Below, in pieces: positions 1-10,985 of a stretch of DNA of 64,000 bases. Each line of letters starts with the position of its first letter. Within the stretch, counting starts at the first letter, position 1. The stretch covers positions 62,001-126,000 of the forward strand of contig JADDTR010000028.1 of the NCBI GenBank assembly GCA_015345905.1. The letters are read 5' to 3'. The notes under the pieces were generated by a model, which had not been told where the DNA came from, did no database searches, and saw only the letters and a list, made by a program, of their open reading frames with translations. This DNA is from Aotearoamyces nothofagi (taxonomy: Eukaryota; Ascomycota; Leotiomycetes; Leotiales; Tympanidaceae). The translations under genes and the position numbers were made by a program.

Positions 1-657
1 GGTTCTCGCGCTTTGGAACAAGGATCTTCTTGACCTGAAGGATTCGGCCGCTGTCAGCGTCGGATACATATAGTTATCGAAAGCTGGGGAGACAAACCAT
101 CCGAGGGTCTTTAAAGCCTACTTGACCCACTGCCATACTTCCATTCTTCTTCAAGTTTGACCATGGAGTGTAGATGACGGTAACATTGTCCTTTTTATTG
201 CCTGTGAGAGCTTCAGTGTCACGTGCAGGCAGAGTCTCCGATCGAACTGACCCTCAATCGAGTTTGCTTTGGTTAACTGCGCGCAGTCGGTCAAGAGTTC
301 TTCTGGAATAGTATCCCATGCCTCTCCCTCATTCAATCGTACGTATATATGGGCGCTGGAAAGATTGTCTGCGTGGAACTGGCCAAATTGGTAAATCTTT
401 CTCTTAGTTATAGACGGGAGAACCCACCCTACGACAGCCATGTTAGCAGACATATTTAATATAGCACTGGCGCATGAATATATGAGCTTACCAGACATCC
501 TCTTCCATTCCATGGGCAATTAGTTCCTCATCTACGGCGGAGAGTCAGCAGGCGCATCACAGTCAGTGGCTCAGAACAGCCTACTTTCCACCTTATCCTT
601 GCCGACATAGATAAATGCCGCCGGCGAGACAGTGTTCGATTTAAAATAGTACACCAT
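1..657 (-). CDS. CCDC25/Jlp2 homolog (NFACT-R/DUF814 domain), 3' end cut by window
   Basis: Seen: exons 657-585, 531-492, 378-252, 201-98 and 34-1 read [69 protein letters not shown] and [11 protein letters not shown] in turn (partial quotes), collinear with human CCDC25 from its first residue. The start at 657 is the family start. The charged C-terminal helix lies beyond the window edge. Known: CCDC25 carries the NFACT-R fold shared with ribosome-quality-control factor NEMF; in mammals it is also reported as a DNA sensor; yeast Jlp2 is poorly characterised. Odd: the intron between W and FHADN does not give an in-frame GT-AG join with both flanks intact (a one-base mismatch), so that border is uncertain. 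Transcribed divergently from the uL3m gene. Confidence 0.85.
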
Positions 658-835
658 CTTTCGCGCCTCGTCGAGCTCCCATGTGTTGTCGCCGAAAGTC
701 TGGGTGTACAAATTTCTGATATTCACGGTGATTGTGGTTCGAGCCGGCCGCCGTATGAAAAGTAGACCCGAGCCATCTCAACTCCAAGGTCGTATACCTC
801 CCCATCAAGCACCGTACAAAACAGCACCATACAAG

Positions 836-1774
836 ATGGCGCCAAAGCTGCCCACAACAGCCAATTGGGCGTACCTACCACCAAGCTTCCTTCTCCCAGA
901 CTGCCTCCTTCCACTGGTTGCCAAGCGTGGTGTCAAATATGGCTGGAGCACGGCGCCGAAACAAGACAAGCCAGCCCGATTCAACCAACAGACCGCCGGC
1001 CTCCCTACTCTCTCTGCCTCACCTGCCGCAGCTCTTGCACGGAAAGCAGCTACGCTCCCTCTACGTACCGGCGCTCTAGCAGTCAAGAAAGGGATGACAG
1101 CTTTATACGACCCGGACACCGGCAAGCGAACTCCCTGTACAGTGCTCCAATTCGACCGTGTACAAGTCGTCTCGCACAAGACGCGCGAGAAGAACGGCTA
1201 CTTCGCCGTGCAGATAGGGTCTGGCTGGAAACATCCCAGCGTGCTGACCCGGCCTTTACTTGGCCACTTCAGCGGTAACGGCGTGAGTCCCAAGCGGCAC
1301 TTGGCCGAGTTCCGGGTCAAAGATGAGCGTGGCCTCCTGGATGTCGGAGCCATTATAGGACCGGAATGGTTCCTTGAAGGACAGTTTGTTGATGCGCGGG
1401 CAACTAGCAGAGGCATGGGATTTGCGGGTGGCATGAAAAGGTGGGGTTTCAAGGGTCAGCCTGCCTCTCATGGAAATTCGTTGGCGCACAGGATTATGGG
1501 ATCTAGCGGAGCGTCACAGGGTGGAGGAAGCAGAGTTCTGCCAGGAAAGAAGATGCCTGGACGTATGGGTGGACAGCAAGTTACGACTCAGAATGTCAAG
1601 GTGCTGAAGGTCGATGTGGAGAAGGGGATTGTGGTTCTGAATGGTTGTATTGCGGGACCAGATGGATGTGTAGTGAAGATTCAGGATGCGATCAAGAAGC
1701 CGTGGCCTTCGGATGCACCAATGTCTTTGCCAGATGCGGCGAAGGCCACAGAGTCAGAGCTGGCTGCTGCGTAA
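836..1774 (+). CDS. mrpl9: Mitochondrial large-subunit ribosomal protein uL3m (yeast Mrpl9)
   Basis: Single exon of 312 aa. It contains the L3 core: LAVKKGMTALYDPDTGKRT, GYFAVQIGSGWKHPS, then GMGFAGGMKRWGFKGQPASH and the GKKMPGRMGG glycine-basic loop that reaches towards the peptidyl-transferase centre in L3 proteins. The N-terminal ~60 residues are basic and hydroxylated, fitting a mitochondrial presequence. An in-frame ATG at 755 would add 27 residues; 836 was chosen because MAPKLPTT opens a family-like leader and the 755-835 stretch is Pro/Lys/Tyr repeats. Role: 54S mitoribosome assembly and function in the matrix. It faces the CCDC25 gene head to head, with about 180 bp between start codons. 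The cytosolic paralog RPL3 lies in the same window at 59.4 kb. Confidence 0.93.
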   Translation: MAPKLPTTANWAYLPPSFLLPDCLLPLVAKRGVKYGWSTAPKQDKPARFNQQTAGLPTLSASPAAALARKAATLPLRTGALAVKKGMTALYDPDTGKRTPCTVLQFDRVQVVSHKTREKNGYFAVQIGSGWKHPSVLTRPLLGHFSGNGVSPKRHLAEFRVKDERGLLDVGAIIGPEWFLEGQFVDARATSRGMGFAGGMKRWGFKGQPASHGNSLAHRIMGSSGASQGGGSRVLPGKKMPGRMGGQQVTTQNVKVLKVDVEKGIVVLNGCIAGPDGCVVKIQDAIKKPWPSDAPMSLPDAAKATESELAAA

Positions 1775-1949
1775 GGGAGATGGATTGTATCAAGAATATT
1801 TGTACATTACTACTGTAGCATACAGCGGCGTTCTAGAGGGTAAAACAACCTTGTTACGCCTTCCAATGCTCTCTCTCACCATCCCACACACACCATATAC
1901 ACGAGGCATCAGGCCTCCCATCCATAACTGCCTACCACACAGCTCCAAC

Positions 1950-2684
1950 CTAGGATGACGTGCTGGGACTATAGCTCCCCCTCCCCACCTCAACAATCTC
2001 GTCCGGATCCAGATCCATCATCTTGAACGGGTCGCTCTCGTCCAGAAGATTGATCTTCTCCCCGTCAGGCTTCTCCAGGGTCCACTCGCTCGTCTCGAAC
2101 ATGCCCTGCCTGGTCGGGCGGCTGCTCGTGAAGCGCATGTTGGCCTGGTTCTTGGACCCCTTGACCCGGAAGGTGATATCGATGCGGCCGTGGAGCTGGT
2201 TCATCTCGCCCCAGATCCACGGCATCTTGTGGGCGAAGTAGATCTCGCCGCCGAGGTAGTCGCGCGCCTTGGGCGACGTGCGCAGCGCGTACAGCGTCGA
2301 GGCCACGACGCTGGACGACGACTTCTGGTAGTTGAAGATGGCCAGCGTGCAGCTGCCCAGCACGACCAGGAAGATGGGCAGGCTGCGGGCCCACCTCATG
2401 CCCGACGTGGGCAGCTCTGCGCAACCCGTGTCAGCAGCTCCTCTGCTCGGGTGCCGTCGCGGGCCGTGATCGATCTGATCTCCTCAAAAGGGGGAAGGGG
2501 GGGGGGGGGTCAACGTACCAGGAAGCTCCCGATCAGGCCGTCGCTCCATCAGAGGCCCGTCGCCGGCCTTCGGCGCCGAGACAAAGGCACGCCTCGCCAG
2601 CACCGTCCGTCCCCTCGCGCCGGCGGCCCGCAGGCCGAGCAGCGCAGCGCTTCTTGAGCGTAGCATTCGAGTCAGCATCGTCAT
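1950..2684 (-). CDS. coa1: Cytochrome c oxidase assembly factor Coa1
   Basis: Exons 2684-2519 and 2416-1950 give about 210 aa. Exon 1 is an Arg/Ala-rich presequence (MTMLTRMLRSRSAALLGLRA). Exon 2 opens with one transmembrane helix (SLPIFLVVLGSCTLAIFNYQ), followed by the Coa1-type domain with ARDYLGGEIYFAHKMPWIWG and a HGRIDITFRVKGSKN strand. This layout is that of Coa1, an inner-membrane protein that joins the Mss51-Cox1 early assembly intermediate of complex IV. The 102-bp intron carries a run of about ten G at 2501-2510. Tail-to-tail with uL3m (175 bp apart) and head-to-head with the four-helix protein at 2897. Confidence 0.9.
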
Positions 2685-2896
2685 TTGCCGCGAGTCGGAA
2701 ATGGCACAGAGCCTCTTTGGCCTGCGGGCGTGCTGGCGAAGCGTAAATCAGCTCACCGGCGAAACGTGGTGCCGCTCCGGCGCAAGCGCGTCGTTTGGCG
2801 GGCCGGGGGGGGGGGGGGGGGGTGCCGGGGCCCGCATTGCGAGGTCCGCCCTCCACGCCAAATTGATCTCATACAGCTCGACACAACGCCAAAAAG

Positions 2897-3573
2897 ATGG
2901 ACCAGGCTACGGCGAGGCTGAGGAAGACTTTCCAGTATCCTGGCGATGACGGGGACGAGGACTCCCTGCCCGAAGCTCTCGACGAAGAAGGTCCGCTTTG
3001 CCTCACCTCTACCCCCCCCCCCCAAAGCCCTCACTAACCCCGCATGGTCCAGAACAAGAGCGCCTCATAGCCTCTCTCCGAGCCGCAGACGCAGCGAGCA
3101 ACACGCGCTACACGCGCCTCTTCCTCGGCCTCCCCCTCGGCGCCGCGCTCGCGCACGTGCCGGCCCTGCTCGCCGCGCGCACGTCGCTCCCCGCCGCCCT
3201 CGGCATCGCGAGCCTGCTCTGCTCCTCCTACGTCCTCTGCTGCTTGCCGCGCGGCGTCACGGGCATCGCTCTCCTGGACGCCGCCGCCGCCCCCGGACGT
3301 GTCGCGGCGGCGCGGGAGCCGCTGCCGCTGCCGCGGCTGGGCGGCAGGGTCGACGGAGGGCCGGTGGAAATGTATTTGCCGTATTTGAACCTTGCCCTCG
3401 TGGCGGTGCTGGCGCTTGGGGGACTGGTGATGAGGGGTGCGGGAGGGGCGTGGTTCGGTCTGGGCACGTTGCCGGGGCTGGTTTATGTCGTTATTTTGGC
3501 GGTGAAGGTGGTGATGGGGAGTGTGGATCCTCGTGAGTTGGAAGGACTGAGATATGGGTACAAGGGCGCTTGA
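2897..3573 (+). CDS. Small predicted four-helix membrane protein, function unknown
   Basis: Exons 2897-2990 and 3053-3573 join in frame (EALDEE to EQERLIASLRAADAAS), giving 204 aa. An acidic, soluble N-terminus of about 50 residues precedes four hydrophobic spans: LFLGLPLGAALAHVPALLA, LPAALGIASLLCSSYVL, LNLALVAVLALGGLVM and GTLPGLVYVVILAVKVVM. No catalytic motif is visible and I do not recognise the family. The short, stop-bounded intron contains 13 consecutive C. It shares a 212-bp divergent promoter with coa1; that promoter holds a run of about 16 G near 2806-2821. Coding GC is much higher in the 5' half than towards the stop. Confidence 0.75.
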
Positions 3574-3798
3574 TAAATGAGACACGTGCAGCTAGATCAT
3601 GGAGGTTTAATGGGAATCCCGACTTACGACGGCGGCACTTGGTTGGGTTACAAAGGAAGAGGAAGCATACATTTATCGGAGTCGTTCATGAGACATATAC
3701 CCAGGAAGTTCGGAGCAAAGTGATGGAATAGCAATTTAAAAAATTTCATTAAATATTCCAATTGTCTCCTACATAAACACAAGATGTATGACCGATGC

Positions 3799-6700
3799 CT
3801 ACATGTCGATTGTCTCGTTGAATCTCAAGACACCGTTGCCTTTTAAAACGCCATCAATCCCCTCTGGGAGCCTTGGGAAGGGATCACGTAGTATATCCGG
3901 AGTTTGGTGGCGCTCGGTAGACTTGTCTGTGACGAGTACGAGACCTTGAGATTTGATTGCCTCGATGAGTGCAGGTACCATATCCTATTTACGATTAGCA
4001 AAGCCGGCATATCTTGGATTTGTAGGGAAACACATACCAAAAGCCTTGAGCAGCAAATCAGGCCCATGAAGTTGTTACTTTGCGCGATCCTGACTGCCTC
4101 CTTAATACTGGTTGTCCTATGCCCACTGCTCTCCACGACTGCTGTGCCATTTTCCACATCCTTCTCTCCAAGATCGTTACATAAGAAAACTGGAAAGTTT
4201 GGTTGCTTCCAGTTCAGCGCCGTACAAATTGTAGGGTTATATGAGCTAAAGATAATTGAGCGCATGACATCTGGTGACTTCTCCCTCAATTCGCGAGCAT
4301 GATCAAAGACAACACTGAGAATAGAGTCGATAAAGGAGTTGATGTTGATTGTTAGGCCAAGGCGAAGAGCCCTTTCTTCTTCCGCCGAGGGGTAGATGAC
4401 TTGTAAGTCGACGTGCATTCCGCTTGGCAATATTTTCAAGGCATCTTCTAGGGAGACAGCGAGGTTCCCCAGTGTATAATAAATATCGGCAATATGATCG
4501 AGAGAAAGCCGTGAAAGTGCAGATAGATCTCTTATCTTGTTGGAATTTCGAGCACCAGCACTAATGAACTGTGCATATGTAAGGCGGCTCACTGGAAACG
4601 CGATGTCCATGTAGTCTATCGTCCATCTTGGCCACAAGACCGGTACACCGTCACATGTGTGCTGGACAAAGAGCCGGACATAATCTCCTGACAAACTAGA
4701 TCCGGTGATGAAAGTATTGGGTGTCGTATCGAACTGGCTCGTAGCCTTCCAATATGTGTCGAAGTCTGTAATCTCAAGTGGCTTTCCTGCAAATGGCTTG
4801 ATGACCTGGAAATTGAAGGATATCTGTCCTATAGCTCTCAGGCGTGGGTCGAACAATGGTAAACTGCACCGCCCAGAACTGCTAAACAATGCTTTAAATG
4901 TACTAGGTAATGCAACCGTCTTCGCAATGACCTTAGCACCGTACGTGGGAAATATATCGATATCGATAGCAAAGGAATCTAGATTGTCAACTTGAAATGA
5001 AATGAGCCGGGTATCTTCCTGGAATGGCAGCAATATGTTTTTTGGTATGAGATCTGAAAGTTTTGACGAAATGGTAAGACGGGCTGCGGGGTATTTACTG
5101 TCGTGGAAGAAGACCATTGCTTGTTCCCCGACTTCGTCAAAGCTGATCTGGATGAAAGTTTTTGTGTCGAGGAAGTTGTGTCCATATCGTCGCAACGGAA
5201 TGATAGGTGGTGGTAATGACAGATCTGGGATGCCGTCTGCGTCAATACTCATTGGTCCTGGTGCAAGGCTTGTCGCTTCTGGACCAAGTAAATTAGTCTG
5301 GGTAGCCTTCTGGTCCCATCCGTTCACTGCCGTGGCTAGAGTTGAGGATAGTAGCCTCATGCACTCCAAGTGCCCTTCCCAGGCTGCATAATACATGGCA
5401 GAAAGGTCCTTCTCGTCCAAGATCTCTGCTCGAACGCCAACTTCAAGGAGGGTCCGTAGACAAGGGACATTCCCTTCGCTGGCTGCGTGAAAAAGCGGTG
5501 TCCAGGAGTAGAGCTTGTCGATTTGGTCGAGATCTGCCCCGAAAGACTGGAGTAGCAGTAATAGCTGTGGTGTTTGTCCTGATCGGGCAACTAGATGTTG
5601 TGGAAAGAGCCCCTCTGCATCCGGTATTATTTGAGCTCCATGTTTCAGGAGAAGTTCAACTATCTCGATGGATCCATGCTCGCAGGCCAAGTTGAGTGGG
5701 ACGTGGTCATTCTCCTTCAAGGGGTCTATTCTTGCCGATTGAGCCAACAACAGAGCGACACACTCGAGATGGCCATGGATGATAGCATGTATAAGAGGTG
5801 TGAAATTGTCGTGATCAATCAGATCAATTGTATTTCGATCAGCTGTAAATGGATCGTCAGATTATAACAGTTGTATGGGGCCTTAAACAGAACTTACCCT
5901 TGAGTAAAGCCTCCATCATATCCAAGCGGCCATGCATACAAGCATAGTGTAATGGCACTCTGCCATATACATCTGTTCTGCTCACAACGACATTCTTGGA
6001 CAGTCCAGTCTGCAGTACGAAAACGTTACCATAAATCGTTGCTTGGTGGAGACAATTCCGCTCATTGATGTCATCCTCCGACTGAACGTCAACGAGCTTT
6101 GTATCCAGTAAAATCTGCAGTGAGGGCTCTGGAGCTTCATTAATGGCAGCGAGATAGGTTCTCGTGATTCTCTCTATCAAGACCACATCTCTTGTACCAT
6201 CTGGATCACTTGCCGTCTTCAGACGGAGCAAAAGATCCTTCAGGGACTCCAAATTGCCGGAAATTACAGTCTCCAATAGCAAAGAATCCGCATCCCCTTC
6301 GTCGGTGCCTAGGAGATGTTGGCTGCTGACAATGTGCTCTGGTTGTCTATCAAATGTGACAGTATCTCCTTCAGACCATGCTCCAAGTTCTTGCAAGCTG
6401 ATCGTAGCCTGATCCGAAAGTTCACTAATGACAGTTGCATTGAAGAATGGCTGCACTTCAACCGCTCGTGATAGATACAACTCCTTTGTCTTTGATTTCG
6501 AAGTCTTGTCCCATTTCTTCAAGATCTTCGAAAAGGCTGTCCCATTGATTTCTACAAACTGCTGAAGCTTGTTGAGGTCATTACCAAACTGTTGGAAGCC
6601 CTCCTCCAAGGTAGTAAATTTGGCAGAGCGCCTGGATAGGTTATTTCGTGATTGCAGCACTTTCTTCTTGTCCAGTAACGTCTTTAATCGGATTTTGAGC

Positions 6701-7225
6701 TGTCACATATTAGCCATTTACCCTAAGCATACACGGCCGTGAGAGTACCACGTACTTCGGCCTCCTTCTGTAGATAGAATGCATTGACTTTCTCGAGTTC
6801 TCGTTCCTGTTCCAAGCGTTAGCACATCCCTGCCGGGCATATCCAAGGACACCCATACCAGCTGGAAGAAGAACTTGGCCTTATTTGCTTGTAAGGCGGC
6901 TTGAGAATCGAGAGGGGCACCGATACGCTGGAGATCATTCTGCGTGAGGAGAGTAGGCGTTGCTGAAAGCTTCTTGATGAGCTGTAACAATGTTAATACA
7001 TCCTGGCTTGTTCTCTTTCCATCCTTCTACAGGTCCCACCGTAATTCTGGGAACATACCTTCTTCAACGCTTTATAATTGACGAAACTGGCCGCATACTC
7101 TGGTACCTCGAGCTGTCGTTTTTGGATCTGCTTGCCGAACTTCCTGCGAGGAGAGGCGCTGTTAGCTGGGTTTCCCACCAGTCACTTGGAATGCGCCGGA
7201 ACCACGGGGATGGGGATACCTACAT
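3799..7225 (-). CDS. pho81: PHO81/NUC-2 family CDK inhibitor: SPX, ankyrin repeats, GDPD-like C-terminus
   Basis: Exons 7225-7224 (only AT of the start codon), 7143-7059, 6981-6859, 6806-6756, 6699-5898, 5842-4038 and 3984-3799 give 1017 aa. Residues 1 to about 160 are an SPX domain (MKFGKQIQKRQLEVPEYAAS, KKLSATPTLLTQNDL) that binds inositol pyrophosphates. Residues about 260-500 hold ankyrin repeats (GRVPLHYACMHGRLDMMEAL, DHVPLNLACEHGSIEIVELL, WTPLFHAASEGNVPCLRTLL). The C-terminal third is the glycerophosphodiesterase-like fold of this family (MRSIIFSSYNPTICTALNWK, SNNFMGLICCSRLL). Known: Pho81/NUC-2 inhibits the Pho80-Pho85 kinase under phosphate starvation and so activates the Pho4/NUC-1 factor. 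The start codon is split by an intron: AT, then GTAGGT...GCAG, then G. A perfect CACGTG lies 250 bp upstream. Confidence 0.94.
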
Positions 7226-8535
7226 TGTCGACGGCGGGGCCTGGAGTGGCCCTCAAGGCTACGAGCAACAGCAGGTTTGCCTAGGGAGAGAAGAAGCGGC
7301 TTTATGTCGATATCAATTGGGAGCGGTCACATGCAGTGTGACATGGTTACAGACGAGTGGGTGGCTCGAGCACCAGCGAGAATCAGAGGAAAATATGACG
7401 TCGAACCGGAGGGTCTTGGATGAGTCGCAGAAGAGAAGGGAGGGAATGCTGTAGCAGGTGGGTAGTGCCAAGGACACGTGCAGTCGAGAATGCTTCCGAA
7501 GGTTATTTGGGAATGGATGTGTAGCCTATAATCGCATGCGGTAGTGGATTGAAGCTCTATCGATAAGGTTCTGGGCTGAGGGGCATAAATCATAATATTT
7601 GGCATCTAAATTTTCTGTTACACCCTACTTGTGCTTCTTAATACTACTGATTCAGTCAATCATATGGTCAAGGGCTACGGGAAATCCTTCTCTTGCTCTG
7701 ATTCCAGCACAATCATACCTCTGCCCTCTCGGCCTCTATTTGCGACATGCGCCGTTAGCAATTGGGAATGTGAGATTCTTCCAATGATAAGCTGTATCTG
7801 GACCATGTGCCAAAACAAGGCTGTAAGGAAATTTTATGTGGGCTATGAGAAACCCAGTGATCCACCACGAGGCTGAACGAGATACGCACAAGCACATCGC
7901 TAATAAACACCAAGGCGTATTCAACAAATAATATATTTCCTCAATGGCTATATTATTTGGTGGGATGACGGTCTGAACTAGAATCACAGCCTGATTTTTT
8001 TCACACGGTAACTTAAGACAGGCTTGCAAATGGTCCATAGACCATAACATCATTAGGCCAGACCGCTTGCAATGTGCACACTACACGTTGCATTACCCCC
8101 TCACTATATATACCAAGATACTGCATCAAAGGTCTCGGGAGCAAGAGGCATAGTTCTCTATTCATTACCAAGAAAGGAAAAGATAAGAAAAGGAGCCGGA
8201 TCTCTACCGCTTTGACGTGATCTTGAATTATCTAGCTATCATATATACTGCATGCCCACGCTCAGTAATGATTCAGTTTTGGGGAAGATGAATACTCGAT
8301 TCCCGCACTGAACCCACCGATGCGAAAGCAAGCCAAAATGCACCTTAAACCCGTGCAAACTGCGAGAATGTTGCCGACCATCCATGCTCTCGGAAATCAC
8401 CACTAATATGATGCTGTCATGAAAAGACACTACGAAATCAAAAAGATTCCCACACTGAACGCCCCCGTGATGGTATTGTGTGGTATGGGTACAAAATGGT
8501 CAGACAATAAGGAAATTGGTCATTCAGCCGGTATC
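7226..8535. other. Gene-free stretch between pho81 promoter and membrane-protein 3' end
   Basis: The first ~400 bp is pho81 leader and promoter, including the CACGTG at 7475. The rest is moderately AT-rich and has only short, scattered open frames without family resemblance. No repeat or RNA gene was recognised. Confidence 0.6.
7475..7480. promoter_or_regulatory. CACGTG palindrome upstream of pho81, candidate NUC-1/Pho4 site
   Basis: A perfect CACGTG within GGACACGTGCAG lies 250 bp before the first base of the pho81 start codon. CACGTG is the core recognised by the bHLH factors Pho4 and NUC-1, and PHO81 is itself a Pho4 target in yeast. The link here is inference from motif and gene identity. 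Other bHLH proteins (Cbf1-like) bind the same core, and a 6-mer is expected by chance about once per 4 kb. Confidence 0.4.
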
Positions 8536-9849
8536 TCAGAAGTTTTGCGAGATACCTGCGCTGGCTTGTGTGGGGAAATGTGAAGGGTTTTCGATCCGTG
8601 TAGCTCTGCGCGCTAGGTTGTCTCGTATCACAGGCTGTCCTCCCATCTCTGCTCGTCCTGCCGCTGCACCGCCGTATGATCCGTCTGCGTATGGACCTCC
8701 GTAATTGGCATCACCAGAGTAATATTGCGCTTGTCCATACGCTCCACCAGGCACAGTTTGCTCGCCAGATCCATCAGACCGTCCAGCAGCACTATAGGAA
8801 GAGGATGCGTTTGAAGCTCCTCGTTGCACATCCCCACTTCTATTTGCAGCAGCAGCTGGTCCCATTGCACCTAATACTTCAGATCCACCAGAGAGTGGCC
8901 GTCCATTATTGCCTACTAATGGATCACCGGACCTCGTGTCAGAAACAGGGCCTTGCGTAGGCGATGTACTGTCGGAGTAAGCGTTGCCGCCGGCTGCTCC
9001 ACCGGAGAGGGTCGTCGAAGCCTTCCGTGCTGAAGATCCAGCGGCAGTCGTCGCACCCCAGCCTCTATATCCTCCACCCTCCTCGCTCATCTCGAATGGT
9101 CCTTCATGGCCATTCGATGAGCCTGTTGCTGCACCACCAACGGGGGCAAGCGTGGGATCGTTGTTAGGATTATACCCATATTCTTCAACTTCCTTTCTCC
9201 GAAGCTCTTCGGCATCCTTACGTTGCTTCCTCCGCCTCCAGAAAAATAAGATCACCAAGGCAATAAGAGCAACGCCTATTATAGGTACCACCACTTCAAC
9301 GGCCGTCTTTCCCCCTCCGCTTAATCCCCCTCCTGAGCCACTCTTGGATCCATTGGCCAGCCCCGGAGACCCGGTCGAGCTGGATGACGAGCTACTGGAT
9401 GTTGTTGTGCTATCGGCAGTATTGGCGGTGGCTGACGCCGAGATTGTCTCAACTACTACGATGGGTGACTGTGTAACACCATCACTGGTGGGCGTGATTG
9501 TAACCGTACTTGCTGCCGCATTGTTGCTCGATTCAGCCGCGGCGGTGGATGTTGACAAAGGTGCACTGGTGGTCGTTGGGGCAGAGCTAGTTGTAGCTGC
9601 TACCGAGGATTCTAGAGATGATTGTGAGGTTGATGGGTTCGCGGTGGAGCTTATGAGAGAACTAGAAGACAACGTAGACGATTCCGCAGCAACTACCGAC
9701 GAGATACTGTTAGCTATTGTACTCGAGGAAGCTGCCGTCGACTCAGATAGTGCATCAGTGGATGTCTCTGGTAGATCTGTATCCGTACTTGTAGAATTCG
9801 ACGCCATGGCGAAGCGCCCGAATGTGAGCTTTCTAGGCTGCCTGTTCAT
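8536..9849 (-). CDS. Ser/Thr-rich single-pass membrane protein (Mid2/mucin-like layout)
   Basis: Single coding exon, 437 aa. Residues ~15-180 are almost entirely Ser, Thr and Ala, with poly-Ser stretches, a likely heavily O-mannosylated stalk. A glycine-rich spacer follows, then one transmembrane helix (VVVPIIGVALIALVILFFW) and a basic stop-transfer (RRRKQRKDAEELRRKEVEE). About 200 cytoplasmic residues follow, rich in Gly, Ser and Tyr (YGQAQYYSGDANYGGPYADG). No WSC cysteine domain and no clear cleavable signal peptide are seen, so the helix may act as signal anchor, as in fungal Mid2-like sensors. The ATG at 9807 (MASNSTSTDTD) is an equally good start. A 5'-leader intron (9914-9861, GTATGT...CCAG) is predicted. 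A cell-wall stress sensor role is inference from layout only. Confidence 0.82.
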   Translation of the reverse strand: MNRQPRKLTFGRFAMASNSTSTDTDLPETSTDALSESTAASSSTIANSISSVVAAESSTLSSSSLISSTANPSTSQSSLESSVAATTSSAPTTTSAPLSTSTAAAESSNNAAASTVTITPTSDGVTQSPIVVVETISASATANTADSTTTSSSSSSSSTGSPGLANGSKSGSGGGLSGGGKTAVEVVVPIIGVALIALVILFFWRRRKQRKDAEELRRKEVEEYGYNPNNDPTLAPVGGAATGSSNGHEGPFEMSEEGGGYRGWGATTAAGSSARKASTTLSGGAAGGNAYSDSTSPTQGPVSDTRSGDPLVGNNGRPLSGGSEVLGAMGPAAAANRSGDVQRGASNASSSYSAAGRSDGSGEQTVPGGAYGQAQYYSGDANYGGPYADGSYGGAAAGRAEMGGQPVIRDNLARRATRIENPSHFPTQASAGISQNF

Positions 9850-10190
9850 GTCGTGTCAGCCTGGACGAAGTCCTACGATGCCCCGGGAGTCCATTTGGAG
9901 GACGGCGAACATACCTTCAGAACGAGCTTTACGATAGCCCACGGCCGACGCACAAAGGGCAGGAGCTGTGCTTGTTTGGCTCGGTGCGAGGAAAGAGCGT
10001 CACGTCCACAGAATGGGGAGACGGGGAGATGTTTCGCGTAATATCCGGGCGCGCGGGTGGCTGTTCTGCAAGTAGCGTTCGCGCGCTGGACGAAAGGTCG
10101 GTGAGAGGTGAAGGGATTGGAAGGAAAGAAGACGACAATCAAATGGGTCCTCGATTGGGAACGGATTTCCGACAGTGGCGAGGAAAAGGA

Positions 10191-10237
10191 GGGTTTGAGG
10201 GTTTGAGGGTTTGAGGGTTTGAGGGTTTGAGGATTTG
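10191..10237 (+). repeat. 8-bp tandem array GGGTTTGA, five perfect copies plus one decayed
   Basis: Five contiguous GGGTTTGA units at 10191-10230, then GGATTTG. The G-rich strand is telomere-like in look, but the unit is 8 bp and is not TTAGGG. It lies some 340 bp upstream of the Ser/Thr-rich membrane-protein start. Confidence 0.9.
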
Positions 10238-10985
10238 TGCGTTCGGGAGCAATTAGTCGAGTGGTGAGGTGTCGAGATAAGAGAGTGTGTCGGAAGCTGA
10301 GCGCCGTCTCGTGGGGATTGGTGTGGGTGGCAGCACTCGCAGCAGTGCCAGAGCGTGTGAGAGCCGGGTGCCAGCGTGCCAGCGTGTCAACGTGCTGGGC
10401 TGCTGGGCTGCTGGGCTGCTGAGGTGCTAACGGGCTCCAATCCAGTCGAGACCACCACCAGCGGCTGTTTCTGGGCGGCGGGCTGCGTCCTGGCTCTGCG
10501 TCTAATTAAATATTCACTTCGTCGTTCCTGCCCAGTCCCCCATTTATCTGTCGACCAGAGGCTGGTTTGCTTGGACTGGCACACCGCGCGGCTCAAGGAG
10601 TTGCGATGGAGAATAGGGCACTTGGGATCCGGGCTCGAGGAAAAACGAGTACGGGCGAGGGAGAGGTTTTGATGTTGGAAGGAAGTTTGGAAACTGGGCT
10701 TGGCGACGCAGCAACGGAATTAATACAATACAGGCCAGGGGAGGCAGGCCAGGCCGGATGCTACTGCACACGAGGAAACAGCCTGGGCCAGAGACAAGTG
10801 CCGCACAGTAATCTCGGGCGACGGCGGCAGGCCAGGAAGCTGAGGGGGGGGGACCAGGGCATTCGGACCTTGAAATACGAGGAAATGGGATAGGAAATGG
10901 GATCGCGGACGGGGATGGAGCGGCAGCTGGGCAGGGCGGGGCAGCTGGCACGGCACGGGCACCCAGCAGCCTGTGGCCGGCCCCC

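Noticed and set aside
2190-2657. 155-codon plus-strand frame
   Set aside because: Antisense to coa1 across its intron; Arg-rich shadow of GC-rich coding DNA.
8984-9937. 317-codon plus-strand frame
   Set aside because: It lies antisense to the Ser/Thr-rich membrane protein; Val/Ala/Asp-rich translation is what the complement of Ser/Thr codons gives.
10191-10237. Interstitial telomere
   Set aside because: The unit is GGGTTTGA, not TTAGGG, and is only six copies long; other 8-bp arrays nearby make a microsatellite more likely.
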